From: Ralstonia wenshanensis
GTDB lineage: Bacteria; Pseudomonadota; Gammaproteobacteria; Burkholderiales; Burkholderiaceae
Assembly: GCF_021173085.1 (NCBI RefSeq)
Contig: NZ_CP076413.1
Span: 1,364,001-1,428,000, forward strand
Direction: 5' to 3'
Length of the DNA: 64,000 bases
Below the pieces are notes generated by a model that worked only from the letters and a program-made list of their open reading frames with translations, was not told where the DNA came from and did no database searches. This document shows positions 28,096 to 38,278 of this stretch, piece after piece (within the stretch, counting starts at the first letter, position 1; every line of letters starts with the position of its first letter). A program made the translations under genes and the position numbers.

Positions 28096-28166
28096 AAACA
28101 GGGATAGACCAAAAACGCACATCGCAGCGTAAACTTCAGGACATCCAACCCCGAAGGAGCCCCCCC

Positions 28167-28526
28167 ATGACCCGCGCACTCACACTCGGCATGCTGCTGT
28201 GTGCGCTAGCACTAACGGCCTGCGACCGCCGCCCGTCCCCGGCCAATCCGCCCACGCCGCAGACGTCGAAGGCCGAAAAGGCTGCCGCCGCACTAGCCAA
28301 GGCCGCCGCAGAATTCAAATGCCCCGCGCCATCGGGCCGCTTCATGATTGACGACGGTACCAACCGCGGTCCCAAGCAACCCGTGCGCACCAACTGCACC
28401 ACCGCCTACGCGACCTGCGACGCCCAGTCGCAAGCCGTCTTCGACCACTGCCCGAGCGGTCAGGTGTTCGATAAGCGCTTTTCCATCTGCGTCGTGAAAG
28501 ACGCATGTGATGAGGTGAAGTCCTGA
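28167..28526 (+). CDS. Small lipoprotein with peritrophin-A (CBM14)-like cysteine pattern, 119 aa
   Basis: A lipoprotein signal ends in LTAC with the lipidated Cys at C19, so the protein is membrane-anchored outside the cytoplasm. A Pro/Ala/Lys-rich helix-prone linker runs to residue 50. The C-terminal domain has six cysteines, C52, C77, C84, C95, C108 and C114, with spacings 24-6-10-12-5, and CPSGQVFDKRFSIC closely resembles the core of chitin-binding type-2 domains. Only the first spacing is longer than usual. The function is inferred at best as carbohydrate or murein binding. GAAGGAG lies upstream of the ATG. Confidence 0.8.
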   Translation: MTRALTLGMLLCALALTACDRRPSPANPPTPQTSKAEKAAAALAKAAAEFKCPAPSGRFMIDDGTNRGPKQPVRTNCTTAYATCDAQSQAVFDHCPSGQVFDKRFSICVVKDACDEVKS

Positions 28527-28576
28527 CGGCTGCCATGCGCGGTATCCGGACAATCCGCATTGCCGGCCGCACGGGA

Positions 28577-29368
28577 TCAAACCAGCAGCGTGGCACCTGC
28601 CCAGGCAATCAGCACGGCGCCCAGCACGCGGCCGACGTGTTCGCCGCGGGGCAGGATCTTCTCCACAAAGACGACGAGCGACAGAGCGGCAATCCAGACG
28701 AGATTCATGACGCCGCCCACAAAGAGCAAGGCCATCAGCACCCAGCAGCAGCCTACGCAATACGCGCCGTGGCGCATGCCCAGCAAGAAGCTGCCTGCCG
28801 CGCCAGGGCGCCAATGCGCGGTCAGGAAGCCCACCGGCGAGCGGCACTGCGCCAGGCACGCGCGCTTGAGCGCAGAGAACTGATACGCCCCCGCCGCTGC
28901 CAGCACCGCTGCGGAGAGCCCCGCGCTCTTTGACCACAGCATCATTTCTGAAATGAGGCCCGTCGGTTGCAGCGCCATCTGCAGGGATGCCGCACCCAGG
29001 GAAAAAGCCAGCCACACAACCAGGTAACCGGCCAGAAGACTCACCGAAAGGATTACCGACCTGGCCTCGGCCGTGCCGTGGTGCCGCAGAACACGCAGAT
29101 ACAGCAAGATGAGCGGTGCCGCGCTGGGCGTCATCATCGCGGTCATCATCACCCACCACATCAGGGTCACCGTCGGCAACGATGCATCCATGCCGCCGAT
29201 GCCGCCAGGCAATCGATGCGGAAACAGCGTGAACGCCGTCATGTCGAGTGCGGACATACCCATGCCTGCACCCGTCCACAGATACCACCAAGACAGCGTG
29301 ACTACGGCAACGATGCCGAGTCCCGTGATGACGCGCTCGCGTTGGAGGACGCTTTCGAGGCCGCTCAT
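28577..29368 (-). CDS. DUF2182 putative metal-binding membrane protein, 263 aa
   Basis: Polytopic membrane protein of unknown function. The DUF2182 landmarks are MWWVMMTAMMTPSAAPLILL, then CLAQCRSPVGFL, MRHGAYCVGCCWVLMALLFV, and GVMNLVWIAAL with a final EK motif. The Met-rich (WWVMMTAMM) and Cys-rich (CVGCCW) membrane segments suggest metal handling, copper-like chemistry being one idea, but this is inference. ATGA/TCAT overlap of 4 bases with the upstream DUF1326 gene shows coupled translation. Confidence 0.88.
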   Translation of the reverse strand: MSGLESVLQRERVITGLGIVAVVTLSWWYLWTGAGMGMSALDMTAFTLFPHRLPGGIGGMDASLPTVTLMWWVMMTAMMTPSAAPLILLYLRVLRHHGTAEARSVILSVSLLAGYLVVWLAFSLGAASLQMALQPTGLISEMMLWSKSAGLSAAVLAAAGAYQFSALKRACLAQCRSPVGFLTAHWRPGAAGSFLLGMRHGAYCVGCCWVLMALLFVGGVMNLVWIAALSLVVFVEKILPRGEHVGRVLGAVLIAWAGATLLV

Positions 29369-30009
29369 GCAGCGGTGCGATGCCGAATCGGTCCCTTGTT
29401 GTTCAGGTGCAGTCGCGCGAATTGCCCGTAAGAATTTTTGAGATCCAGCGCGATGTTGCCCTGTGAGTGGCTGGTGGCGGAGCCCACCTCGGCCAGTTCG
29501 TATTCGAAGCCGTGCGGCAGATCGATGCGGGCACGGTGTTCGGCGCCCGTCACCGGATTACGGATCGGTTCGCCAACGGTATCGAATATGCCATCGACAT
29601 GAATCCGGCCGCGTCGGGCATCGACATCGACGTCGTAGTCGATCTGCGTAAAGATCGGATCGAATACCTGCTCAAACGTCGACGCGAATACTGAGAACAT
29701 CGTCGCGAACGGTTCGGTATCTTGCCCTGCCATGATTTTCAGGATGGCTTCGCGTTGTGCCGGGGTGGCGCGCTCGTCGACGATCGGCTGACATCTGCCT
29801 TTGCCTTCGTGGATGGGGCCGGGCCAATGGAACAAGAGCGCGATCTTCACGCCGTCGAGTTGCACATCGCCGTGGTAGCCGCTGTCGATCGAGATCGCGC
29901 CCATTGCTTCGCAGATACCTTTGGTTGGCAGCGCGTTGAACTGACACGGGCAACCGTATGAGCAATTGCAGTTGATGAGCTCAGTCCCTTGGATTTCCCA
30001 CGGAGTCAT
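29365..30009 (-). CDS. DUF1326 protein, 214 aa
   Basis: Cytoplasmic-looking protein of unknown function whose N-terminus, TPWEIQGTELINCNCSYGCPCQFN, packs four cysteines into nine residues (CNCSYGCPC), with a further Cys in TKGICEAMG and one in GRCQPIVDE. This suggests metal or cluster binding. The start at 30009 has AGGAG about 8 bases upstream; the frame is open 38 codons further without DUF1326 similarity. It is translationally coupled to the DUF2182 membrane protein, so the two probably act together. Confidence 0.88.
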   Translation of the reverse strand: MTPWEIQGTELINCNCSYGCPCQFNALPTKGICEAMGAISIDSGYHGDVQLDGVKIALLFHWPGPIHEGKGRCQPIVDERATPAQREAILKIMAGQDTEPFATMFSVFASTFEQVFDPIFTQIDYDVDVDARRGRIHVDGIFDTVGEPIRNPVTGAEHRARIDLPHGFEYELAEVGSATSHSQGNIALDLKNSYGQFARLHLNNKGPIRHRTAA

Positions 30010-30337
30010 GGTGGTTCTCCTGCCTCTTCCAGGCGCGTGCGCGCCTGACGCGCGTCGTCGTAGGACGACGGATTGCGTGGGCTGAAACTGGGGCGGCTGG
30101 CTTACGGCGTGCGCACCTTCCACGCATAATCAGACCCTAGTGCACGGCGAGGGGAAGTCAAGACGGGGATTGGACCGCATGGACGATGGGCCGGGGATGC
30201 ATCTTGCGGCGCAACGCTCGATGTCCTGCGATGCCGAAGCGCAAAACCGTTGCGGCTGTTCTGGCTGCGGATGCTGCCTTGCCAGCGATACGGAACGCGC
30301 CTGCTGCAATGGCAGGAGGCGCGCTTGGCTCAGCGTC
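30010..30337. other. 328-bp intergenic region upstream of the DUF1326-DUF2182 pair
   Basis: No gene is supported. On the minus strand TTGACT (30161-30156) is followed after 16 bases by TAGGGT (30139-30134), a possible promoter with a poor -10. Two perfect hairpins lie nearer the DUF1326 start: AGGCGCG/CGCGCCT (30031-30046) and CGTCGTC/GACGACG (30053-30070). They could be leader structures or operator sites. Confidence 0.4.
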
Positions 30338-31240
30338 TTACAGCGCCTCGCGCGTGACCAGGAATACCTGGTCTTCGCCTGCGCTGGTCGGCAGCCAGAC
30401 CAGATCAAGATCGGGGAACGCCGCTTCAACGTTTTCGCGCTCGTTGCCGATCTCGACAACCAGCACGCCGTGCGGCTTCAGATGGCGTGGCGCATCGGCC
30501 AGAATGCGACGCACGATGTCCATACCGTCGGTGCCGCCGGCCAGGGCCATGCGTGGCTCGGCGCGGTATTCGGGTGGCAGCGCCTGCATCGACGCCTCGT
30601 TCACGTACGGCGGGTTCGTCAGGATCACGTCGTAATGCACGCCCGGCGGCAGTGGCGCATACAGGTCGCCTTCGTGCAGGCGGATGCGCTCTTCCAGGTG
30701 GTAATCGGCGACGTTGCGATTGGCCACAACCAGTGCGTCCGGCGACAGGTCCACCGCGTCGATCGTCGCATTGGGCCATTGCAGCGCCGCCAGGATCGAC
30801 AGGCAGCCCGAGCCGGTGCACAGCTCCAGCACATCGGTCGGGCCGTCCTCCTGGTCAATCCACGGTTCCAGTCCGTCTTCGAGCAGTTCTCCGATGAAGC
30901 TGCGCGGCACGATCACGCGCTCGTCCACGTAGAAGCGCATGCCGTGCATGAATGCCTCGTGCGTGATGTACGCGGCGGGCACGCGGTCGACGGCGCGGCG
31001 CTCGATCACCTTCAGCACGGCGGCCACTTCTTCGGGCAGCAGGCGCGCGTCCATGAAGGGCTCCAGCGTGTCGATCGGCAGGTGCAGCGTGTGCAGGATC
31101 AGGTAAGCGGCTTCGTCGTAGGCGTTTTCGCTGCCATGGCCGAAAACAAGGCCGGCGGCGGTGAAGCGCGATACGGCGTAGCGCAGCAGATCGCGGACGG
31201 TGGTGAACGGGTGGGAGGCGGGGAGGGTAGGCGTGGTCAT
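30338..31240 (-). CDS. prmB: 50S ribosomal protein L3 glutamine methyltransferase PrmB
   Basis: SAM-dependent N5-glutamine methyltransferase acting on ribosomal protein L3. The SAM motif VLELCTGSGCLSILAAL and the glutamine-binding NPPYVNEA motif are intact, and IVPRSFIGELL with AYITHEAFMHGMRFYVDERV is PrmB-like rather than PrmC-like. The 300-aa length fits. The ATG at 31240 was chosen because residues upstream in the same frame are the shadow of the neighbouring CYTH gene. Last gene of the minus-strand dap block. Confidence 0.93.
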   Translation of the reverse strand: MTTPTLPASHPFTTVRDLLRYAVSRFTAAGLVFGHGSENAYDEAAYLILHTLHLPIDTLEPFMDARLLPEEVAAVLKVIERRAVDRVPAAYITHEAFMHGMRFYVDERVIVPRSFIGELLEDGLEPWIDQEDGPTDVLELCTGSGCLSILAALQWPNATIDAVDLSPDALVVANRNVADYHLEERIRLHEGDLYAPLPPGVHYDVILTNPPYVNEASMQALPPEYRAEPRMALAGGTDGMDIVRRILADAPRHLKPHGVLVVEIGNERENVEAAFPDLDLVWLPTSAGEDQVFLVTREAL

Positions 31241-31256
31241 GGTTGACGGGTATGGC

Positions 31257-31775
31257 TCAGCGTTGGGTGGCAGCGAGCAGGTCGACGTAGGCCACGTCGA
31301 GCAGGTCGGATTCGGCAATGCCGAGGGCGTGCATCAGTTGGTGGGCGATCTTCACGCCGTCGTCTTCGGACTGCGTATCGTGCAGCACGACTTCGAGTTC
31401 GGCGAAATCGCCGAGGTCTTTCACTGCATCGACATGAATGCGCGTCTGGCCGGCGAGATACAGCTGGCGCACCTTGATGACACGGCCGGCCGTGCCGATG
31501 GCGGCGGCCAGCGTGTCGCGCAGCGCGTCGGGCGCGCTGGTCGGAACGATGTGGTAGTCCGACACGCGCGGGCCGGCGCTGTTGGCGCGGAAGTAGTGGA
31601 TCAGCTCGCCGCGCTCGGGCGAGAACTGCCGCAGCTTCAGGCGCCCGTTCGCACAGGCGAAGAACGTGTCGTCCTGCTCGATGCGTTCGGGGCCGGAATC
31701 CGCGATGGCAGCCGCGCGCTCGATGAGGGCGGCCACATCGCGCACACGCGCCTTGATCTCGACGTTGCGCGCCAT
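31257..31775 (-). CDS. CYTH-domain protein, 172 aa
   Basis: Triphosphate-tunnel enzyme fold, the family containing class IV adenylate cyclase and thiamine triphosphatase. The N-terminal strand is MARNVEIKARV; the usual ExExK metal/phosphate motif appears as NxExK, so the first Glu is Asn, as in some class-IV cyclase-like proteins. Later charged strands LKLRQFSPERGELIHYFR, RVIKVRQLYL and DFAELEVVL supply tunnel residues. The substrate is unknown. It lies between dapE (10 bases) and prmB (16 bases), so it is in the same transcript. Confidence 0.85.
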   Translation of the reverse strand: MARNVEIKARVRDVAALIERAAAIADSGPERIEQDDTFFACANGRLKLRQFSPERGELIHYFRANSAGPRVSDYHIVPTSAPDALRDTLAAAIGTAGRVIKVRQLYLAGQTRIHVDAVKDLGDFAELEVVLHDTQSEDDGVKIAHQLMHALGIAESDLLDVAYVDLLAATQR

Positions 31776-31785
31776 CGCGGCAACC

Positions 31786-33319
<1,534 letters not shown>

Positions 33320-33333
33320 GGTGGGATTCGCAA

Positions 33334-33747
33334 TCAGTGTCGAGAGGCTTGCAGGGCAAACGAGAGGGCAACAACGGCCAAGGCGAAGCCGATGGACGCC
33401 AGCCATGTCATGCGCTTGAGGCGGCGCTCCAGCCGCGCGGCTTCGTCGCGCAGCGCGTCGATGGTGATGGCGTGCTGCTCAGCCAGCAGCTTGACGGACT
33501 CAGCCTGCTGCAGGATCGCCGCTTCCAGCTCGGCGATGCGTGTATTCGGGTCGGGCGCGGCGCCTTCAGCGCGGGCAGCTTCGGTGCCGGTTTTCTTGCG
33601 GTTCTTGAACTTGTCGATGGTCTTGTTCGCCTGCTCCAGGATGGTGGGCAGCAGCGACAGGACAGTCCCGATGGTGTTTGGATCAAGACCCATGATGCGT
33701 TGGCGCAGCTTGCCGAAGCGGGTGCCGGTGGCATTGCGTTCGGACAT
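33334..33747 (-). CDS. Unknown membrane-anchored coiled-coil protein, 137 aa
   Basis: I do not recognise a family. The N-terminal part (MGLDPNTIGTVLSLLPTILEQA) is helical and hydrophobic on one face. It is followed by a charged, Ala/Lys-rich linker and a heptad-like coiled coil of about 50 residues (IAELEAAILQQAESVKLLAEQ, then RDEAARLERRLKRM). One membrane helix (WLASIGFALAVVALSFAL) ends the protein, so it is probably tail-anchored with its bulk in the cytoplasm. It sits 15 bases from the ArsC-like gene and 60 from dapD, inside the dap block. Confidence 0.75.
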   Translation of the reverse strand: MSERNATGTRFGKLRQRIMGLDPNTIGTVLSLLPTILEQANKTIDKFKNRKKTGTEAARAEGAAPDPNTRIAELEAAILQQAESVKLLAEQHAITIDALRDEAARLERRLKRMTWLASIGFALAVVALSFALQASRH

Positions 33748-33807
33748 GGCTGGGCTTCAAGTGGTTGGCATGCCCGCAAGACTAGCAGGCATGCCTTGCG
33801 CCGATGC

Positions 33808-34635
33808 TTAATCGCCGCGCAGCAGCTCGTTCAGGCCAACCTTGGCGCGCGTCTTGGCGTCGACCTTCTTGACGATCACGGCGCAGTACAGGCTGTGCGT
33901 GCCATCCTTCGACGGCAGGTTGCCCGCCACCACCACCGAGCCCGCCGGGATGCGGCCGTAGCTGACTTCACCGGTTTCGCGGTCGTAGATCTTGGTCGAC
34001 TGGCCCAGGTACACGCCCATCGAGATCACCGAGTTTTCTTCAACGATCACGCCTTCCACCACTTCCGAGCGGGCGCCGATGAAGCAGTTGTCTTCGATGA
34101 TGACGGGGTTGGCCTGCAGCGGCTCCAGCACGCCGCCGATGCCCACGCCGCCCGACAAGTGAACGTTTTTGCCGATCTGTGCGCACGAACCGACGGTGGC
34201 CCACGTGTCGACCATCGTGCCTTCGTCAACGTAAGCGCCGATGTTCACGTACGACGGCATCAGCACCGCGTTCTTGGCGATGAACGAGCCACGGCGCGCC
34301 ACGGCTGGCGGCACCACGCGGAAGCCGCCAGCGGCAAAGTCTTCTGCCGTGTAGTTGGCGAACTTGCTCGGCACCTTGTCGTAGAACTGCGTGAAGCCAC
34401 CGGCAGCCATCGGCGCGTTGTCTTCCAGGCGGAACGACAGCAGCACGGCCTTCTTGATCCACTGATTGACGATCCACTCACCGTCCTTCTTCTCGGCCAC
34501 GCGCAGCGCGCCACGATCGAGCTGGCCGATCACGTTGGCGACGGCTTCACGGACATCGGCCGGAGCGGCCTTGGGCGACAGGTTGGCGCGGTCTTCCCAC
34601 GCTTGATCGATCAGGGATTGGAGTTGTTGCGTCAT
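33808..34635 (-). CDS. dapD: Tetrahydrodipicolinate N-succinyltransferase
   Basis: Trimeric left-handed beta-helix acyltransferase that succinylates tetrahydrodipicolinate. An N-terminal helical domain ([16 protein letters not shown]) is followed by hexapeptide repeats from about residue 105 ([20 protein letters not shown], then [21 protein letters not shown]). The 275-aa length is typical. The ATG at 34635 has only a weak ribosome site. A run of eight T (minus strand) lies between dapC and dapD. Confidence 0.96.
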   Translation of the reverse strand: MTQQLQSLIDQAWEDRANLSPKAAPADVREAVANVIGQLDRGALRVAEKKDGEWIVNQWIKKAVLLSFRLEDNAPMAAGGFTQFYDKVPSKFANYTAEDFAAGGFRVVPPAVARRGSFIAKNAVLMPSYVNIGAYVDEGTMVDTWATVGSCAQIGKNVHLSGGVGIGGVLEPLQANPVIIEDNCFIGARSEVVEGVIVEENSVISMGVYLGQSTKIYDRETGEVSYGRIPAGSVVVAGNLPSKDGTHSLYCAVIVKKVDAKTRAKVGLNELLRGD

Positions 34636-34682
34636 GGCTGTGTTCGCTCTAGGAGAAATTCGGGAAAAAAAAGTAAGGGGAG

Positions 34683-35882
34683 TCAGCGCTGCTGGCAGAA
34701 CTCGACGATGCGGCGTGTGCCTTCCAGGCATTCGTCCACGCCGGCCACCAGCGCGATGCGCACGTAGTCCTGGCCCGGATTCGTGCCGTGCGCCTCGCGC
34801 GCGAGGTAGCTGCCGGGCAGCACTGCGACGTTCTTGGCGGCCAGCAGCTGGCGTGCGAATTCAGTGTCCGACAGGCCCGTGCGTTTGACGTTGGCCCACA
34901 GGTAGAAGGCTGCGTCGGGCAGGGCCACGTCCAGCACTTCGGCCAGCATCGGCGTGACCTGCTGGAACTTCTTGACGTACTGCGCGCGGTTGTCGCGCAC
35001 GTGGGCCTCGTCGTTCCACGCAGCGATGCTAGCGGATTGCACCGACGGGCTCATCGCGCTGCCGTGATACGTGCGATACAGCAGATAGGCCTTGAGCAGC
35101 TTGGCGTCGCCGGCCACGAAACCGGAGCGCATGCCGGGCACGTTGGAGCGCTTGGACAGGCTCGAGAACATCACCAGGCGGTCAAAGCCGCGGCCCAGCT
35201 TGTGGGCGGCTTGCAGCGCGCCCAGCGGCGGGTTGGCCTCGTCGAAATAGATCTCGGAATAGCACTCGTCCGAGGCGATGATGAAGCCATATTCGTCCGA
35301 CAGCGCGAAGAGTTGCTTCCAGTCTTCTAGCGTGAGCACGGCGCCGGTCGGGTTGCCCGGGCTGCATACGAAGACGAGCTGCACGTTGCGCCATTCTTCG
35401 GGCGTGATCGCGGCGAAGTCGGGCGCGTAGTTGCGCGCCGGGTTGCTGTTGGCGAATAGCGGCGTGGCGCCGGCCAGCAGCGCCGAGCCTTCGTAGATTT
35501 GGTAGAACGGGTTCGGGCACAGCACGCGGGCGCCGGGCTTGCTGCCGTCGATCACGGTTTGCGCGAACGAGAACAGCGCCTCGCGCGAGCCGTTGACCGG
35601 GATGACCTCGGTGGCCGGATCGACCTTCGGCAAGCCGTAGCGGCGCTCCAGCCATGCGGCGATGCACTGTCGCAGTGCATCGGAGCCGAGCGTCGTGGGA
35701 TAATTCGCCAGCCCGCCGAGCGCCGCCGTCAACGCGTCTTTCACCAGGGCCGGCGTCGGATGCTTGGGCTCGCCGATGCCGAAGCTGATCGGTGTATGGA
35801 CGGCGCTGGGCGTGACGTCCTTCACAAGCGCTTTCAGTTTCTCGAACGGATACGGCTGGAGGGCGGACAGACGCGGATTCAC
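34683..35882 (-). CDS. dapC: Succinyldiaminopimelate transaminase DapC
   Basis: Fold-type I PLP aminotransferase of the succinylase DAP branch. [18 protein letters not shown] starts the protein, [14 protein letters not shown] and [16 protein letters not shown] match Dap[12 protein letters not shown] binds substrate, and the PLP lysine lies in [20 protein letters not shown] at 35882 is proposed as start because it begins the conserved N-terminus; the frame is open to 36401 but without similarity, and no strong ribosome site is seen. First gene of the minus-strand dap block, divergent from the DMT transporter. Confidence 0.93.
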   Translation of the reverse strand: MNPRLSALQPYPFEKLKALVKDVTPSAVHTPISFGIGEPKHPTPALVKDALTAALGGLANYPTTLGSDALRQCIAAWLERRYGLPKVDPATEVIPVNGSREALFSFAQTVIDGSKPGARVLCPNPFYQIYEGSALLAGATPLFANSNPARNYAPDFAAITPEEWRNVQLVFVCSPGNPTGAVLTLEDWKQLFALSDEYGFIIASDECYSEIYFDEANPPLGALQAAHKLGRGFDRLVMFSSLSKRSNVPGMRSGFVAGDAKLLKAYLLYRTYHGSAMSPSVQSASIAAWNDEAHVRDNRAQYVKKFQQVTPMLAEVLDVALPDAAFYLWANVKRTGLSDTEFARQLLAAKNVAVLPGSYLAREAHGTNPGQDYVRIALVAGVDECLEGTRRIVEFCQQR

Positions 35883-36023
35883 GGTGTTGGGCGGCGGTGT
35901 TGGGCTGGTCAGCGGGCAAGCTTGGCGCTTGCCGGGAAGCCCGAAATTATACGGCCAACGTGTGCTGGCCGCCCCAAGACAATGCTGCATGCGGCGGATT
36001 TCCGCCGTTTTTTTATTGCTTAG

Positions 36024-36944
36024 ATGACATCGATAGCCTCCTCGGCGGACGCGTCCGCTCACCACGAGCCGCAATGGGCGGCGGCACTCTTCATTCTCCT
36101 GGGCGCTTCGGTCTGGGGCATTTCCTGGTATCCGTACCGGCTGCTGGCCGGCTGGGGGCTCGGCAGCATGCTGGCCTCGTCGATGACGGGTGCCGCTGCG
36201 GCCGTGCTGGCCGCCGTAGTGCTGCGTCGTCACTTTTCGACGTTCCAGTGGTCGTGGCTGATCCCGGCGCTCGGGATCGCGGCGGGCATCACCAACGCGG
36301 GCTTCGTCTGGGGCACGGTGCACGGCACGGTCATGCGGGTGCTGCTGCTGTTCTATCTGACGCCCGTGTGGACGGCGCTGCTCGCGCGCCTGTGGCTGCA
36401 CGAGCGGCTGGGCTGGCGTGGCGGCGTGCTGCTCGCGCTGGCGCTGTCGGGGGCGGTGATGATGCTGTGGTCGGGCCAGGCCGGCACACCATGGCCCGGT
36501 TCAGCGGCGGAATGGGCGGGGCTGATTGCAGGGCTGGCATTTGCGTGCAACAACGTGCTGTCACGCCTGGCGGGGCAGCGTCATCCGACCATGCGCCCGG
36601 AGATGCGGACCGTGGTCGTCTTCACCGGCTGCGCGTTGGTGGGTTTTCCGGCTGCGCTGATGCTCGATGGCGTGCGCACGGTGCCGACGGCTTTTTCCCA
36701 GGGCAATACGTGGCTGCTGCTGGCGGGCATGGCCTGCGTACTGGTCGGCGGCAATGCGCTGGTGCAGCGCGGCCTGCAACGCTTGCCGGCCAATCGCGCG
36801 GCGCTGCTGATGCTGTTTGAAATCGTGGTGGCAGCCGTGTCGTCGGCGCTGCTGACAGCGGAGCGCCTGTCTCCCCAAGAAATGCTGGGTGGCGCTTGCA
36901 TCATCCTGGCGGGCGCGCTGTCGGGGCTGTTGCGGCGCAAGTAG
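36024..36944 (+). CDS. EamA/DMT-superfamily transporter, 306 aa
   Basis: Inner-membrane protein with about ten hydrophobic segments and two EamA repeats (LFILLGASVWGISWYPYRLL in the first, AEWAGLIAGLAFACNNVLSRL in the second). Family members export amino acids or other metabolites. No substrate can be read from the sequence. It is divergent from dapC, 141 bases apart, and followed after 37 bases by a secreted hydrolase gene. Confidence 0.88.
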   Translation: MTSIASSADASAHHEPQWAAALFILLGASVWGISWYPYRLLAGWGLGSMLASSMTGAAAAVLAAVVLRRHFSTFQWSWLIPALGIAAGITNAGFVWGTVHGTVMRVLLLFYLTPVWTALLARLWLHERLGWRGGVLLALALSGAVMMLWSGQAGTPWPGSAAEWAGLIAGLAFACNNVLSRLAGQRHPTMRPEMRTVVVFTGCALVGFPAALMLDGVRTVPTAFSQGNTWLLLAGMACVLVGGNALVQRGLQRLPANRAALLMLFEIVVAAVSSALLTAERLSPQEMLGGACIILAGALSGLLRRK

Positions 36945-36981
36945 GCTGCAGGTGTTTCGCAAATCAACCGAGGGGTTGCCG

Positions 36982-38028
36982 ATGTTGCTTCGTTCGATTG
37001 CCATCGCGCTGACGTTTGCGCTGTCGACAGCCGCTGCGGCCGTCGGCGCCGCTCCTGCAGAGACCGGCCCCGCGTATGGCCCGCGCCTGGAAGGCTTCGA
37101 TTACCCGGCACCGGTCAAACTCTTCAAGTTCGAGTCGCAGGGCAATGCGCTGGAGATGGCGTATCTGGACGTCGCGCCCAAGCAGCCCAACGGTCAGGTG
37201 GCGGTGCTGCTGCACGGCAAGAATTTCTGCGCGGCCACCTGGGAAGGCACGATCGCTGCGCTCACAGGTGCCGGCTACCGCGTGATCGCCCCCGATCAGA
37301 TCGGTTTCTGCAAATCGAGCAAGCCGCGCGCGTATCAGTACACGTTCCAGCAACTGGCGAGCAATACGCATGCGCTGCTGGCGTCGCTTGGAATCGAGCA
37401 AACCATCGTGATCGGCCATTCGACGGGCGGCATGCTGGCGACGCGCTACGCGCTGATGTATCCGAATGCGGTGTCGCGGCTGGTGATGATCAACCCGATC
37501 GGCCTGGAAGACTGGAAGGCCAAAGGCGTGCCGTCTCTCACCGTCGACCAGTGGTTCGCGCGTGAAAAGCAGACCACCGCCGAGCGCATCCGCGCCTACG
37601 AGCAATCCACGTACTACGCTGGCCAATGGCGCACGCAATACGAACCGTGGGTGCAGATGCTGGCTGGCATGTACCGAGGCCCGGGGCGCGATCTGGTCGC
37701 GTGGAATTCCGCGCTGCTGTACGACATGATCTACACGCAGCCCGTCGTCTATGAGTTCGGCCAGTTGCGCCCCCCGACGCTGCTGCTCATCGGCCAGAAA
37801 GACACCACCGCCATCGGCAAGGACGCCGCGCCGCCGGAAGTGCGCGCACAGCTGGGCCATTACCCCGAGCTTGGCCGGGCGGCCGCCAAGGCCATCCCCC
37901 GCGCGACGCTGGTGGAATTCCCGGATGCGGGCCATGCGCCACAAATCCAGGATCCTGACGCGCTGCACAATGCGCTGCTCGCTTGGCTCGCCGCCCCGGA
38001 ACGCTCGCGCACGCGCCGTCCGGACTGA
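36982..38028 (+). CDS. Exported alpha/beta hydrolase, 348 aa
   Basis: Signal peptide at residues 1-24 (LLRSIAIALTFALSTAAAAVGA), then an alpha/beta-hydrolase domain with oxyanion loop LLHGKNFCAATW, nucleophile elbow GHSTGGMLA, an Asp-containing IGQKDTTAIG and a His in DAGHAPQIQD. This points to a periplasmic esterase or lipase-like enzyme of unknown substrate. GAGGGG is about 7 bases before the ATG; the longer frame upstream overlaps the transporter and was not used. Confidence 0.9.
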   Translation: MLLRSIAIALTFALSTAAAAVGAAPAETGPAYGPRLEGFDYPAPVKLFKFESQGNALEMAYLDVAPKQPNGQVAVLLHGKNFCAATWEGTIAALTGAGYRVIAPDQIGFCKSSKPRAYQYTFQQLASNTHALLASLGIEQTIVIGHSTGGMLATRYALMYPNAVSRLVMINPIGLEDWKAKGVPSLTVDQWFAREKQTTAERIRAYEQSTYYAGQWRTQYEPWVQMLAGMYRGPGRDLVAWNSALLYDMIYTQPVVYEFGQLRPPTLLLIGQKDTTAIGKDAAPPEVRAQLGHYPELGRAAAKAIPRATLVEFPDAGHAPQIQDPDALHNALLAWLAAPERSRTRRPD

Positions 38029-38142
38029 CGCTATTTGTCATGAAGGTGAAACTGCTTACAAATCCGCAGCAATTTGCCTTCCCGCGGTGCAAATTTCGTC
38101 CATTTTTGTAGCGATTTGATTGGCGGGAGGCAGGGGTGCGAA

Positions 38143-38151
38143 TGGTATGAT
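38143..38151 (+). promoter_or_regulatory. Extended -10 promoter candidate for smc
   Basis: TGGTATGAT at 38143-38151 fits an extended -10 (TGn followed by TATGAT); no good -35 accompanies it. Transcription would start near 38158, giving a leader of about 120 bases. Confidence 0.35.
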
Positions 38152-38278
38152 GGCGCCATCCGCGCCCTTGGGGCGTGCCTTGCCACTTCACGTTTTACGG
38201 TGAAGATGTGACGATAAAGGCGCGTTCCTTGGGCGCCCGCTTTATCCCCTTTTCTGATCCCTTCGAGACGAACACAAC

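Noticed and set aside
27810-28148. 112-codon minus frame across the palindromic element
   Set aside because: The frame is read through an inverted repeat, so the peptide is an artefact of the repeat sequence; similar spurious proteins occur wherever such repeats are annotated.
30130-30459. 109-codon minus frame upstream of the DUF1326 gene
   Set aside because: Mostly a shadow of the prmB 3' end in another frame, Ser/Arg/Pro-rich, without a ribosome site.
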